This document shows positions 15,884 to 24,137 of a DNA stretch of 33,603 nt, piece by piece. The notes below the pieces were generated by a model. It was not told the origin of the DNA, did no database searches, and saw nothing but the letters and a program-made list of their open reading frames with translations. Both the position numbers and the translations under genes were made by a program. Position 1 is the first letter of the stretch. Each line of letters begins with the position of its first letter. Source of the DNA: Prochloraceae cyanobacterium (GTDB lineage: Bacteria; Cyanobacteriota; Cyanobacteriia; Cyanobacteriales; JASJDA01); NCBI GenBank assembly GCA_030065755.1, contig JASJDA010000032.1:1-33603 (forward strand). The letters are read 5' to 3'.

Positions 15884-16810
15884 TTATTTTTTATCTAGGG
15901 TAGATTGATTTTCTAGTGCAGCGCGCAGATTGCCTTGATGTTTTTGGAGAAGGCTGCGGGCTGCTGAGGCATGTAATCCCTTCCAGTGCATCAGTAAAGC
16001 TAGTTTGACCTGTCGATCGCTGCTCTCTAATAAAACCTTTGCTCTTTCCCGATCGAGATCGGTAAGATCTTCTATAATCCGCAAAGCGCGATCGGTAAGT
16101 TTGCGATTGGTAACCGCAACGTCTACCATGCGATTGCCGTAAACTTTGCCCAAGCGCACCATGACCCCAGTCGAGAGGATATTTAATGCCATTTTAGTCG
16201 CTGTTCCGGCTTTGAGTCTGGTGGAACCTGCTAAAATTTCTGGTCCAGTTACCAAGCGTATATCTACGTCTGCTTCTATTTGAACTTGTTCGGTGGGGAC
16301 GCAGCTTATGAAAATGCTAGTAGCTTTTCGCTCTCGCGCTGCTTCTATTGCTCCTCGTACGAAGGGAGTGGTCCCTCCTGCACTAATACCGACAACTACG
16401 TCTAACTGGGAAACTTTCGCCCGCGCGATCGCCTTGGCTCCATCTTCTTTTTTATCTTCTAAGTTTTCCGAACTCTTAACCAATGCTTCAAATCCCCCCG
16501 CAATTATGCCCTGTACCATTTCAGTAGGAGTACAAAAGGTGGGGGGACATTCAGCCGCATCTAAAACTCCTAAGCGTCCGCTAGTACCCGCACCAACGTA
16601 AAATAATCTGCCACCTTTGCTGAGGGCTGAGCTAGAGATGTCGATCGCTTTGGCTAAATCCGATCGCGCTTTGGCTATGGCTTCTATGGTTTTAATGTCT
16701 TCTCGATTGAATAGGTCTACTAATTCTACAGAGGAGAGCCTGTCTAGATCTTGGCTGTTTGAGTTGATTTGCTCTGTCAGTAGATAACCTCTTTGCTCTA
16801 GGTAATTCAT
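15884..16810 (-). CDS. murQ: N-acetylmuramic acid 6-phosphate etherase
   Basis: 308 residues. Cleaves the lactyl ether of MurNAc-6-phosphate to give GlcNAc-6-phosphate and D-lactate, a step in cell-wall recycling. The SIS domain has GAGTSGRLGVLDAAECPPTF (~73-92) with the catalytic Glu in AAECPP, and VGISAGGTTPFVRGA for sugar-phosphate binding. The conserved TRLKAGTATKMALN follows, and a C-terminal helical part. The start lies two bases after the DUF3110 stop, so it is cotranscribed. The membrane protease downstream has no obvious metabolic link. Confidence 0.94.
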   Translation of the reverse strand: MNYLEQRGYLLTEQINSNSQDLDRLSSVELVDLFNREDIKTIEAIAKARSDLAKAIDISSSALSKGGRLFYVGAGTSGRLGVLDAAECPPTFCTPTEMVQGIIAGGFEALVKSSENLEDKKEDGAKAIARAKVSQLDVVVGISAGGTTPFVRGAIEAARERKATSIFISCVPTEQVQIEADVDIRLVTGPEILAGSTRLKAGTATKMALNILSTGVMVRLGKVYGNRMVDVAVTNRKLTDRALRIIEDLTDLDRERAKVLLESSDRQVKLALLMHWKGLHASAARSLLQKHQGNLRAALENQSTLDKK

Positions 16811-16812
16811 TT

Positions 16813-17232
16813 CTACAACAGCCCTTCAAGCCGACGGCGAATTTTTTCTAACTCTTCATTTGACATCTGGGACTCTGTTTCTTGTGGCTCTGGCTCTTGT
16901 GGCTCTGGCTCTTGTGACTCTGGCTCTTGTGACTCTAGCTCTTCTGGCTTCCAATCGGTTTCTGCGACATTTTTTTCTGGGGGTATTTCCAGCCTTCCTT
17001 CTTCTATTATTTCCCAGTCGTAATCGTTTGATTGGCAGAATGCTTCTATTTCTTCTGAGTCCATTTCCTCTACTGTTGGGCTTGGTAAATCTTGGGCTTC
17101 CAACATTAGGGCGTAACGAGTAGCATCGTCAAATGATTTAAACATTAATATTTTTTGGCGATCGCCAATTTGTATGGTATGGATGCCTTCGTTGTCTGTT
17201 CTAGCATTGAACAATAATATAAACACGCGCAT
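16813..17232 (-). CDS. DUF3110 protein with Glu/Pro/Gln repeat tail
   Basis: 139 residues. Residues 1-75 are DUF3110 (MRVFILLFNARTDNEGIHTI, MFKSFDDATRYALMLEAQDL), a small domain found in cyanobacteria and plastids. The region ~95-122 is a 5-residue repeat, E-P-E-S/P-Q, made of about five units. At DNA level it is a 15-bp near-perfect tandem (16870-16932), so it may vary in length between strains. First gene of the operon with murQ and the protease. Confidence 0.82.
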   Translation of the reverse strand: MRVFILLFNARTDNEGIHTIQIGDRQKILMFKSFDDATRYALMLEAQDLPSPTVEEMDSEEIEAFCQSNDYDWEIIEEGRLEIPPEKNVAETDWKPEELESQEPESQEPEPQEPEPQETESQMSNEELEKIRRRLEGLL

Positions 17233-17363
17233 AAGTACCAGCCAAATAAAAATCGTTTATTACTACAACTGACGGTAATCGACCTTAAATTAACTTGCCT
17301 GCGTTACATTTACAAGTTATATGCTCCTATTAAATATTGTTTTTTTTTGACCGGCTATTTTTA

Positions 17364-17430
17364 TAATAATTAAGCCCGCTTTAGCCAGAGTTCGATCGCC
17401 TCTTTAAGTGCTTGCAGCGGGCTAATTATT
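17364..17430 (-). terminator. Long stem-loop after the DUF2996 gene
   Basis: AATAATTAaGCCCGCT (17364-17380) pairs with AGCGGGCTAATTATT (17416-17430) with one bulged base. On the minus strand it falls 28 bp after the stop at 17458 and is followed by AT-rich sequence. Likely terminator. The 35-base loop is long for one, so it may be a small repeat. Confidence 0.5.
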
Positions 17431-17457
17431 GTCTTTTAAGGTTCGATAACTTTTGAG

Positions 17458-17913
17458 TTAATTTCTCGTCAACCACTTTTGACTGTTGAGCCGCTGTATA
17501 GTATACATCACCATCAAGTCCAGGGTGATTTTGCGCTCGTCTATCATGAAAGACTCTATAGTGCTTGGTTTACCGCCATTGGTAGAGTAGGAAAAGGCTT
17601 TTTGTCCTTTGATACTTTCATCGATAAAATAGAGATTAAACTGGCGCTTTCCATTATCCCAGTTCCCTTTTAGTTGCCAGCACTCTTGGGAACCTGAGCT
17701 AGCTATTGGCAGTTTTTCCTTAACTAAATTTAACTCTATCTCTTCTATACCCTCTTTACCGAGTGCTTCCTTCAATGCAGGGTTGAAATGTTGCTCCATA
17801 AATTCGGAAAAGGGTTTATCTTCAACTGCTGGGGGTTTTTCTTTTTTGGCTTTGGCAGGTTTAGCCGCAGCTTGTTCTTCAGTTGCGTTTTTAGGTGTTG
17901 TTTCTTCTGCCAT
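17458..17913 (-). CDS. DUF2996 cyanobacterial protein
   Basis: 151 residues. An Ala/Lys/Pro-rich low-complexity N-terminus (~1-35) precedes the DUF2996 core: FSEFMEQHFNPALKEAL, CWQLKGNWDNGKRQFNLYF, FSYSTNGGKPSTIESFMIDERKITLDLMV. Found in cyanobacteria and plastids; the plant and algal relative LPA3 is linked to photosystem II assembly. I infer a similar thylakoid role without direct evidence here. It has its own promoter: 225 bp separate it from DUF3110. Confidence 0.82.
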   Translation of the reverse strand: MAEETTPKNATEEQAAAKPAKAKKEKPPAVEDKPFSEFMEQHFNPALKEALGKEGIEEIELNLVKEKLPIASSGSQECWQLKGNWDNGKRQFNLYFIDESIKGQKAFSYSTNGGKPSTIESFMIDERKITLDLMVMYTIQRLNSQKWLTRN

Positions 17914-18561
17914 TTTGGCTCTTTATAATTTTTAATGGGTTTTATGCTTACTGTCTGTATCCAGAAAATACCTATTCCGGACAGCATTGATATTTAGCAA
18001 CGCTATTTTTAGTATATCTTGACACTCGACTAGCTCAAAACTTGAAATTCATAGATCTAACACGGCTTCAATGATAAAAGAAATATTAAAAAAAGTGATG
18101 GGAAATACTGTATACTTCATCTTTACCTTAAACTACTTCTGCTTTTAAACAATTGAAAAGAAATTAATCGAACTGTAACAAAACTGCTTGTTTGATTCTC
18201 GCGATCGCCGAGTTCGTGCGAGAATAACATTGAAGGTAAAAAACCAACAGACTTATCATAAAGAATTTGAAAAGTCAAGCAAAAATTCGCTCTAAGACAA
18301 AAACTTGCTAATAACCTACACAATTCAAAACATAAAGAAGTTTTGAAATTAAAAAGTTTAATCGGTCAAGAAATAACTTTTCTTTACAGCTTTTGTTGAA
18401 GTATGTGGAACTTTAAGTAAATGTAAATCGTGTTAGATTTTGTGAAAAACATTAAGTTTACAAATAAATGACAAAAGTAATTTTAAAGTTAGCAAGTAAG
18501 ATAAAATTCGATTTCTTTTTTCGTTACACGGCTTAACATTTAGCAAAACAAAGGGTAATAT
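17914..18561. other. 648-bp divergent promoter region
   Basis: Lies between the divergent genes at 17913 and 18562. AT-rich, with GCGATCGC at about 18201 and several TTGACA-like and TATAAT-like words I cannot rank. No convincing ORF, tRNA or repeat is seen. Long A-rich stretches near 18300-18480 could hold an unrecognised small RNA. Confidence 0.4.
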
Positions 18562-19068
18562 ATGCTTCTGTACACTACCAGGGAAAAACTAGAACTACAA
18601 AGTACTCCTGGAAATGCCTCCTCTCAAATCATCTTTCAGGATAAGCTTTTAACAAGAGGGCCAGATTTTGCTAAAAATCTCAAAGAAGCAGCCATTGGAT
18701 TTTGTAAACTGTACAGTCAGTCAAAGTCTTTATGTTTGTTGGTAGAAAATTCCTCATATCTATCAATTTGGAAAGAGGAATTTAAGAAAGATGCAAAATC
18801 AAAACAAAACAAGCAAACTCAAAAAGAAAAGTTAGCTACCCCTACAGCTAACCCCTTACAAGGAAATGATTTACCCGTTAATTTAGAATTTTTCGCTCGC
18901 TGCCAACAAGAATTAACGGAATTGATTGGACCAATTGCTGCTGTTATCTGTAAGGAAACTTTCTATGACAATCCTGGGATGAAACAAATAGAATTTGTGA
19001 AGGCTCTAGCCGAGGAGATTTCTTGCTCCGGAAAAGCAATGGAATTTGAGAAACGTTTGCTATCGTAG
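18562..19068 (+). CDS. Unknown cyanobacterial protein with C-terminal helical domain
   Basis: 168 residues, soluble. A beta-rich N-terminal part (YTTREKLELQSTPGN) is followed by a Lys/Gln-rich linker (~78-98). The C-terminal helical module contains CQQELTELIGPIAAV, ETFYDNPGM and FVKALAEEIS. A similar module occurs at the C-terminus of other cyanobacterial signalling or regulatory proteins, so a role as a protein-interaction domain is possible. I do not recognise the gene. It follows a long AT-rich promoter region and converges with hemJ. Confidence 0.6.
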   Translation: MLLYTTREKLELQSTPGNASSQIIFQDKLLTRGPDFAKNLKEAAIGFCKLYSQSKSLCLLVENSSYLSIWKEEFKKDAKSKQNKQTQKEKLATPTANPLQGNDLPVNLEFFARCQQELTELIGPIAAVICKETFYDNPGMKQIEFVKALAEEISCSGKAMEFEKRLLS

Positions 19069-19179
19069 AAGAAAAAGATTTAGTCAGAAACGATCGCGAT
19101 CTGGCTTTTGTAGAGAGAGACGTAAAAAAACCGCTTATCTATTATCTAGAACTGTAAGCGGAATGTTTTTGTATTTTAA

Positions 19180-19773
19180 TTATTCGGCAGAAGTAGCGAT
19201 CGTAGCTGTTTCGGTACTGACTTGCTCTTGTTTTTCTTTGTCTAGTCTGCGCTTTCTAGCATAAAGTTGGATTCCTACTGCCATTAGCACTACTAGAGCA
19301 GCAATTAGCCAGGTAGTCAGATCTAGTGGTAGATTGTTTTTGAATACAGCTAGCAAAACAATTGATATTAGTAGGACTGTGGGAGCTTCATTAAAAACTC
19401 TAAACTGCTGACCAGTCCACTGACACTCATCTTTGGCTAACTTTTTCATTATCCCCTTACAGTAATGATGGTATCCAATTAACAGGAGAACTAGCCCTAG
19501 TTTGGCGTGCAACCACCACGATTTTAAAATCTCCGGTTCAGTTGAAATCAACCCGATCGCCATCACCACTGTCACGTACATCCCTGGAGTAGTGATAATG
19601 TTATAGAGCCGTTTTTCCATCAGTTCGTACTGACTTTTGAGAATTGATTTAGCTGGTTCGGGCTGCAAAGAGGCTTCTGCGTGATAAACAAATAGGCGAC
19701 CCATGTAAAACAAACCAGCAAACCAAACTACAACACCAATCAAATGAAATGCCTTAAACCAAGAATAAGCCAT
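19180..19773 (-). CDS. hemJ: Protoporphyrinogen IX oxidase, HemJ type
   Basis: 197 residues. Oxidises protoporphyrinogen IX to protoporphyrin IX, the last shared step of heme and chlorophyll synthesis, in the membrane. The N-terminal helix WFKAFHLIGVVVWFAGLFYM holds the conserved His10. Further helices are at ~60-80, 88-105 (KLGLVLLLIGYHHY), 130-148 and 155-175. The C-terminal 20 residues are a charged tail longer than in many HemJ proteins. ATG 19773 gives the classic N-terminus. Confidence 0.9.
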   Translation of the reverse strand: MAYSWFKAFHLIGVVVWFAGLFYMGRLFVYHAEASLQPEPAKSILKSQYELMEKRLYNIITTPGMYVTVVMAIGLISTEPEILKSWWLHAKLGLVLLLIGYHHYCKGIMKKLAKDECQWTGQQFRVFNEAPTVLLISIVLLAVFKNNLPLDLTTWLIAALVVLMAVGIQLYARKRRLDKEKQEQVSTETATIATSAE

Positions 19774-19878
19774 ATATTGTGTTTGTTAAATTTTGGGACT
19801 TCTTACAACATTAAAATTTTTCTAGCGTTTAATTCTCCTAATTACATAAAATCTTAAAATTAAAGACTAGATCTAATT

Positions 19879-20772
19879 TTATCTGTCAACTTGTTTGACT
19901 CTACTGCCATAAATTGTCGGTCGGTCAAAAGTTGCCAGATTTGTTTCTCCGTTGAGATCCACGGACAAAACGGGCCATTCTTCTTCTCCTATTATGCCTG
20001 CGCGAAATAGTACTCGCTCGGGATTAGTCTGACTCCAACCCAGCAAAACAGCATGAGTGTGAGAAGCTGGAGCGGGACTTAGAACAATAGTACTGTTATT
20101 CTCTCTTTCCCAGATTGCAGCAGAGTCGGAAGCATCTGAAGTGCTAAATATACCTTCAAACTGTCTTGAGAGAAGGCGATCGCCATCTTCCGACCAAGAG
20201 ATGGGAATCAAAATGGCTATTTCCCCTGGTGGCGCAACTATTTCTTCTTCAGAATTGTTACTTAAAATAGATAATGAGTTGAGAGTTTGTAAATCGCCAG
20301 TTTGTAAATTCTCTAGAAACATGACGCTGGTAACGCGGCTGTGGAACAATTCAGGTTCTACCTGCATCTGTATGCGGCTGTAGGCTGCAAATTGTCCGTC
20401 TGGAGAGATTAATGAGGGCGTGCGACAGTAACGTAAATTTCTTTCCCCTTTTTGACTAAATTCTGAATGAGTGTTCATTATCCAATTCCAGGGAATTGGA
20501 TGGGGACTCCCGATAGGATCGTTTTGGGTTGCTGCGAGATCGGCGTTATTTTCTGATTGAGACACTGTTATTGTTTTCTCCCAACAGGTAAAGTAAGGGA
20601 TAGATTCAATAACCTTAGTTGCATTGTCTGTATTAGCCAAACTGGATTGGCTATAGCTAATTAACAATGCTAGGGACAAAGTTAATCTCTGGCTCCATTT
20701 TCGTAAAAATGAATTTTTTAGTAACATTGGTAAGCTGGTGTAGCTGCCACACAGCCACTGCTTTAGTGGCAT
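19879..20772 (-). CDS. Exported beta-propeller-like protein
   Basis: 297 residues from ATG 20772. An in-frame ATG at 20727 would give a cleaner signal peptide (RLTLSLALLISYSQSSLA, cleavage near AN). The mature part has repeated segments of the sort seen in TolB/WD40-like proteins: LISPDGQFAAYSRIQ, PISWSEDGDRLLSRQ, VLLGWSQTNPERVLF. Two cysteines near the start (FTCWEKT and LRYCRTP) could form a disulfide. I recognise it only as a conserved cyanobacterial hypothetical. The divergent pyrF-pyrE gene starts 100 bp away. Confidence 0.65.
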   Translation of the reverse strand: MPLKQWLCGSYTSLPMLLKNSFLRKWSQRLTLSLALLISYSQSSLANTDNATKVIESIPYFTCWEKTITVSQSENNADLAATQNDPIGSPHPIPWNWIMNTHSEFSQKGERNLRYCRTPSLISPDGQFAAYSRIQMQVEPELFHSRVTSVMFLENLQTGDLQTLNSLSILSNNSEEEIVAPPGEIAILIPISWSEDGDRLLSRQFEGIFSTSDASDSAAIWERENNSTIVLSPAPASHTHAVLLGWSQTNPERVLFRAGIIGEEEWPVLSVDLNGETNLATFDRPTIYGSRVKQVDR

Positions 20773-20872
20773 ATCTTTTTATATATTTATCATCTAATCG
20801 CTAAAATTTTTAAGACACTTTATCAGTTTGATGTAAATATTAATATTTCTTGATTATATTCAATACAAAATT

Positions 20873-22288
20873 ATGAGTTTTTTTGAGAAACTAAATCAGG
20901 CGATCGCGCGCAATCGAAGTTTATTGGTTATTGGACTAGATCCAAATCCAGAAATAATGCCACAACAGTGGGATGAGGTATTGGATTGGTTGCGAGGAAT
21001 TATTGCTCAAACATCGGATCTGGTTTGTGCTTATAAACCAACCCTGGGTTTTTACCAAGTTTTAGGCGCTCGGGGATTAACGTTATTGTTAGAGGTCTTA
21101 GCTTCTATTCCCCAAGACATTCCTGTAATTCTAGATGCCAAACACGGAGATCTAAATACCAGCACTATCTTTGCTCGTACTATTTTCCAACAGTGGCAAG
21201 TAGACGCTGTTACCTTAAGTCCCTATACTGGACAAGATAATATTGCGCCTTTTTTAGTTTATCCAGACAAAGCAGTGTTTGTACTTTGTCGCAGTTCTAA
21301 TCTAGGTGCAGTTGCCATACAGGAATATCCTAACGCCGATTCTCCCTTTTATTTACGACTTATTGAGGAAGTTAAAACCTGGGGAACCCCAGAACAATTA
21401 GGCTTAGAAATAGGAACTAGCGATCGCTCAGTCTTAGCTAAAATTCGAGAAATTGCTCCTGAAAGAATTATCCTAGCTAGGAGTATTTGGGGAGGAAATA
21501 GCAACCTCCAGGAAATTCTCGCAGCCGGATTAGATAAAAATGGAGAAGGTTTGCTCGTACCCGTTCCTATTGACTTGTTAAAAGCTGAAAATTCAAAAGA
21601 GAAAATTCTCTCTTTAAAAGAAGAAATTAACCAAATTAGAAATAAACTCAGGGAAGAAGATTCTAGTTGCCAACTGTGGATGCCAGACGTTTGTCTTCTC
21701 AACAAACACCCTTATCAAGAGTTGATTTTACAACTTTACGATATTGATTGTCTGCTTTTTGGCGAGTATACTCAAGCTTCAGGACAGATTTTTTCTTACT
21801 ATATAGACTTGCGGAAAATTATTTCTAATCCACAAATTTTTCACCAAGTACTCCAAGCTTATGCAGATATTCTCAAAAATTTAACTTTCGATCGCATAGC
21901 TGGAATTCCCTATGGTTCTTTACCCACTGCTACTGGGTTGGCTTTAAACTTAAATTGTCCCATGATTTTTCCTCGTAAAGAAGTAAAAGCACACGGAACT
22001 CGTCGCGCGATCGAAGGTAATTTTAATCCTGGAGAAAAAGTTGTGGTAGTAGACGATATTCTCATTACTGGTAGAAGTGTAATGGAAGGAGCTGCAAAAA
22101 TCGAGGGAGCGGGTTTAATAGTTGAGGATATTGTGGTGTTTATCGACCACGAACAAGGAGTTAAAGATCGTTTACAAGAAAATGGCTATCGAGCTCATTC
22201 AGTGTTAAATATTTCTGAAATTACAGCAACCCTTTACGAAGCAGGTCGCATTAATGAAGAACAATATCGTTGTTTAACAAAAAATTAG
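20873..22288 (+). CDS. pyrFE: Bifunctional OMP decarboxylase / orotate phosphoribosyltransferase
   Basis: 471 residues carrying the last two steps of UMP synthesis in one chain. Residues ~1-240 are the decarboxylase (PyrF, subfamily 2): GLDPNPE, then catalytic DAKHGD at 88-93 (Asp-Lys-Asp). A helical linker of about 40 residues follows (SKEKILSLKEEINQIRNKL). Residues ~275-471 are the phosphoribosyltransferase (PyrE): FSYYIDLRKI, RKEVKAHGT, and the PRPP loop VVVVDDILITGRSV at 390-403. The domain order is the reverse of animal and plant UMP synthase. The gene stands alone. Confidence 0.94.
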   Translation: MSFFEKLNQAIARNRSLLVIGLDPNPEIMPQQWDEVLDWLRGIIAQTSDLVCAYKPTLGFYQVLGARGLTLLLEVLASIPQDIPVILDAKHGDLNTSTIFARTIFQQWQVDAVTLSPYTGQDNIAPFLVYPDKAVFVLCRSSNLGAVAIQEYPNADSPFYLRLIEEVKTWGTPEQLGLEIGTSDRSVLAKIREIAPERIILARSIWGGNSNLQEILAAGLDKNGEGLLVPVPIDLLKAENSKEKILSLKEEINQIRNKLREEDSSCQLWMPDVCLLNKHPYQELILQLYDIDCLLFGEYTQASGQIFSYYIDLRKIISNPQIFHQVLQAYADILKNLTFDRIAGIPYGSLPTATGLALNLNCPMIFPRKEVKAHGTRRAIEGNFNPGEKVVVVDDILITGRSVMEGAAKIEGAGLIVEDIVVFIDHEQGVKDRLQENGYRAHSVLNISEITATLYEAGRINEEQYRCLTKN

Positions 22289-22374
22289 CGATCGCTCTGT
22301 ATTTAGACTCATTGCTGATAAAATCGTTCGGCATATACGAATCGCCGTTTGAGAAACGGTATTGATGAGGAGTT

Positions 22375-22827
22375 ATGAATAAATTCGATCGAGTCAACAT
22401 ATTGACCCTAAGCATTATTGGTTTGCTCAGTCTTGCTATTTCAGGTATTGCCACTACAGTCAAAGCTCAACAAGAGTCAAAATGTTTTATGGTTGACTCC
22501 TCCGGAAAAGTTAGAGATCTATCTCATCTGTGCGAGTATTCCCGTACTCAAGAAAGTCAACCTCTAGATCCACCTGCTGTTTCTGAGGAACTTACAAACA
22601 CCGAAGGGCGATCGGATACAGCAACCCCCTATATCCCCTACTCTGAAGATGGATTTATATATCTAGAAGCCACGCCAAAAAGTTCCCACAACAAATCCCA
22701 AACAAGACAATTAAATAACAGCCAAACTCAAGCAGGAGAAAGTATTTCAGAAGACCAGCATTATTATGAATATATGAGATATTTGAGATATTACTTAGAA
22801 AATCAAAATAATGGGAATAGAGAATAG
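22375..22827 (+). CDS. Small secreted protein, unknown
   Basis: 150 residues. The signal peptide (ILTLSIIGLLSLAISGIATTVKA) is cleaved near residue 31. The mature N-terminus has a short cysteine pair, CFMVDSSGKVRDLSHLC, a motif I associate with small exported cyanobacterial proteins. The rest is polar and low-complexity, and the C-terminus is Tyr-rich (YYEYMRYLRYYLE). Strong Shine-Dalgarno GAGGAG just before ATG 22375. Function unknown. Confidence 0.65.
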   Translation: MNKFDRVNILTLSIIGLLSLAISGIATTVKAQQESKCFMVDSSGKVRDLSHLCEYSRTQESQPLDPPAVSEELTNTEGRSDTATPYIPYSEDGFIYLEATPKSSHNKSQTRQLNNSQTQAGESISEDQHYYEYMRYLRYYLENQNNGNRE

Positions 22828-23025
22828 GGAATAGGGAACAGAGAGATTTGAGCTTTTTTTATTAATAAAAAGTATTTCTTATCTCTTCAGTTACTTTTGA
22901 GAAATGGTAAAATCTCGATCGACGTTGAAATTAGCGATCGAATTGCCCAGTTATTGCCATACAATGAGTTCATTTGTCTGCATCTTTCTTCGCTCGGCAA
23001 GATATTGGGGGTCAAAAAATAAAAA

Positions 23026-23613
23026 ATGTCTTTAGCACCGTGGCGATCGCCTCTTTCTCGCGCTTTACATCTGGGTCGTTCTCAACCTCATTCTCGCTAT
23101 TTACAACTAGCAACTGTTACCAAAGAAGGAAAACCAAGCAACCGCACTGTTGTATTTAGAGGCTTTTTTCCCGATACTAATCAATTACAAATAGTCACAG
23201 ACGATCGCAGTGAAAAAATTGCTCACATTGAGTCTCTACCTTGGGGAGAAATTTGCTGGTATTTTACTAAAACTCGCGAGCAATTTCGGATATCAGGAAA
23301 GATAACTATTGTCAAGGAGAGTTGTAGGGATCCAGACCTACAAAAAGCGCGTCAAAATGTTTGGCAAAACTTATCTGAGGCTGCTAAAGTACAATTTGCT
23401 TGGCCCGCTCCAGGACAACCGAGAACAGAAGATAAAGAGGCTTTTTTATCTAGAGAAGTGATAGCAGAAGAGCCCCCAGCAAATTTTTGTTTGTTATTAC
23501 TAGATCCGGAGCTTGTCGATCGCTTGGAATTAAAAGGAGAACCGCAAAATCGTTGGCGATATCTTCTGGATCGTCAGTCTCAAAATTGGACAATTCGATC
23601 GATAAATCCTTAG
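23026..23613 (+). CDS. Pyridoxamine 5'-phosphate oxidase-like FMN-binding protein (Alr4036 family)
   Basis: 195 residues. APWRSPLSRALHLGRS and SRYLQLATVTKEGKPSNRTV open the FMN-binding split barrel of the Alr4036/Npun_F5749-type family (Pyridox_oxase_2). GFFPDTNQLQIVTDDRSEK follows, and WRYLLDRQSQNW ends the chain. It lacks the full PdxH C-terminal signature, so it may not make pyridoxal phosphate. The substrate is unknown and it is probably flavin-dependent. Start is ATG 23026 within an A-rich leader; an alternative upstream TTG frame is a different reading frame. Confidence 0.85.
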   Translation: MSLAPWRSPLSRALHLGRSQPHSRYLQLATVTKEGKPSNRTVVFRGFFPDTNQLQIVTDDRSEKIAHIESLPWGEICWYFTKTREQFRISGKITIVKESCRDPDLQKARQNVWQNLSEAAKVQFAWPAPGQPRTEDKEAFLSREVIAEEPPANFCLLLLDPELVDRLELKGEPQNRWRYLLDRQSQNWTIRSINP

Positions 23614-24137
23614 ATTTTTATACTTTTTCTAACCTTTTTGTATACTTTTTCATACTTTTTCTCAGTGACAAATTAAAACAGGAGGTCAATAATAAGAGTT
23701 AATAATTTAAGTAATATATCTAAGAAACCAAAGAGGAAATATGGTTCACATATCAAGGTTTTTGCTCAATAGTGCTGATTGTGCTGCTAAAAAATTTAAT
23801 AGCAAAAAATTGCCAAAAATGGTAAGGAAGTTAGAGGGTGAAGACTTCACTTTTTGGGAAATTTCACTCGCCAAAGATTAAGGAAATTGAAAGGGGATTT
23901 TGTCTGAATATATAATCAATCAAGGCATTTTACAGGCCAGATTGAGACGCTTGAATGATTTAGCAACGCGTTGGAAATTACAGTTCTCTACAAATCCGGA
24001 ATAGCAAGCCTTTCAAGACTTATAGATAAAGCATAGATTAGGGCAGGGCTTTAGAAATATTGATAATTTTGGCTCTTAAAGTTTCTTGAGTTGATTTAAG
24101 CTTGATAATATATCTACAAAAAGGAAAATTTTTAGTA
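23614..24137. other. 524-bp spacer with small open frames
   Basis: Holds a 46-codon frame at 23741-23881 and a short frame around 23895-24004 (reading QARLRRLNDLATRWKLQF). Neither matches a family I know. The region looks like decayed coding or element sequence. No clear terminator follows the gene at 23026. Confidence 0.35.
23741..23881 (+). CDS. Possible small protein (46 residues), doubtful
   Basis: ATG 23741 is preceded by AGAGGA four bases away. The product is basic (MVHISRFLLN, then KLPKMVRKLEGEDFTFWEI). No family recognised. It could be the tail of a lost gene rather than a real one. Confidence 0.2.
   Translation: MVHISRFLLNSADCAAKKFNSKKLPKMVRKLEGEDFTFWEISLAKD

Noticed and set aside
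22974-23159. 61-codon frame overlapping the PNPOx-like gene start
   Set aside because: Out of frame with a clear family member and itself without any recognisable pattern.
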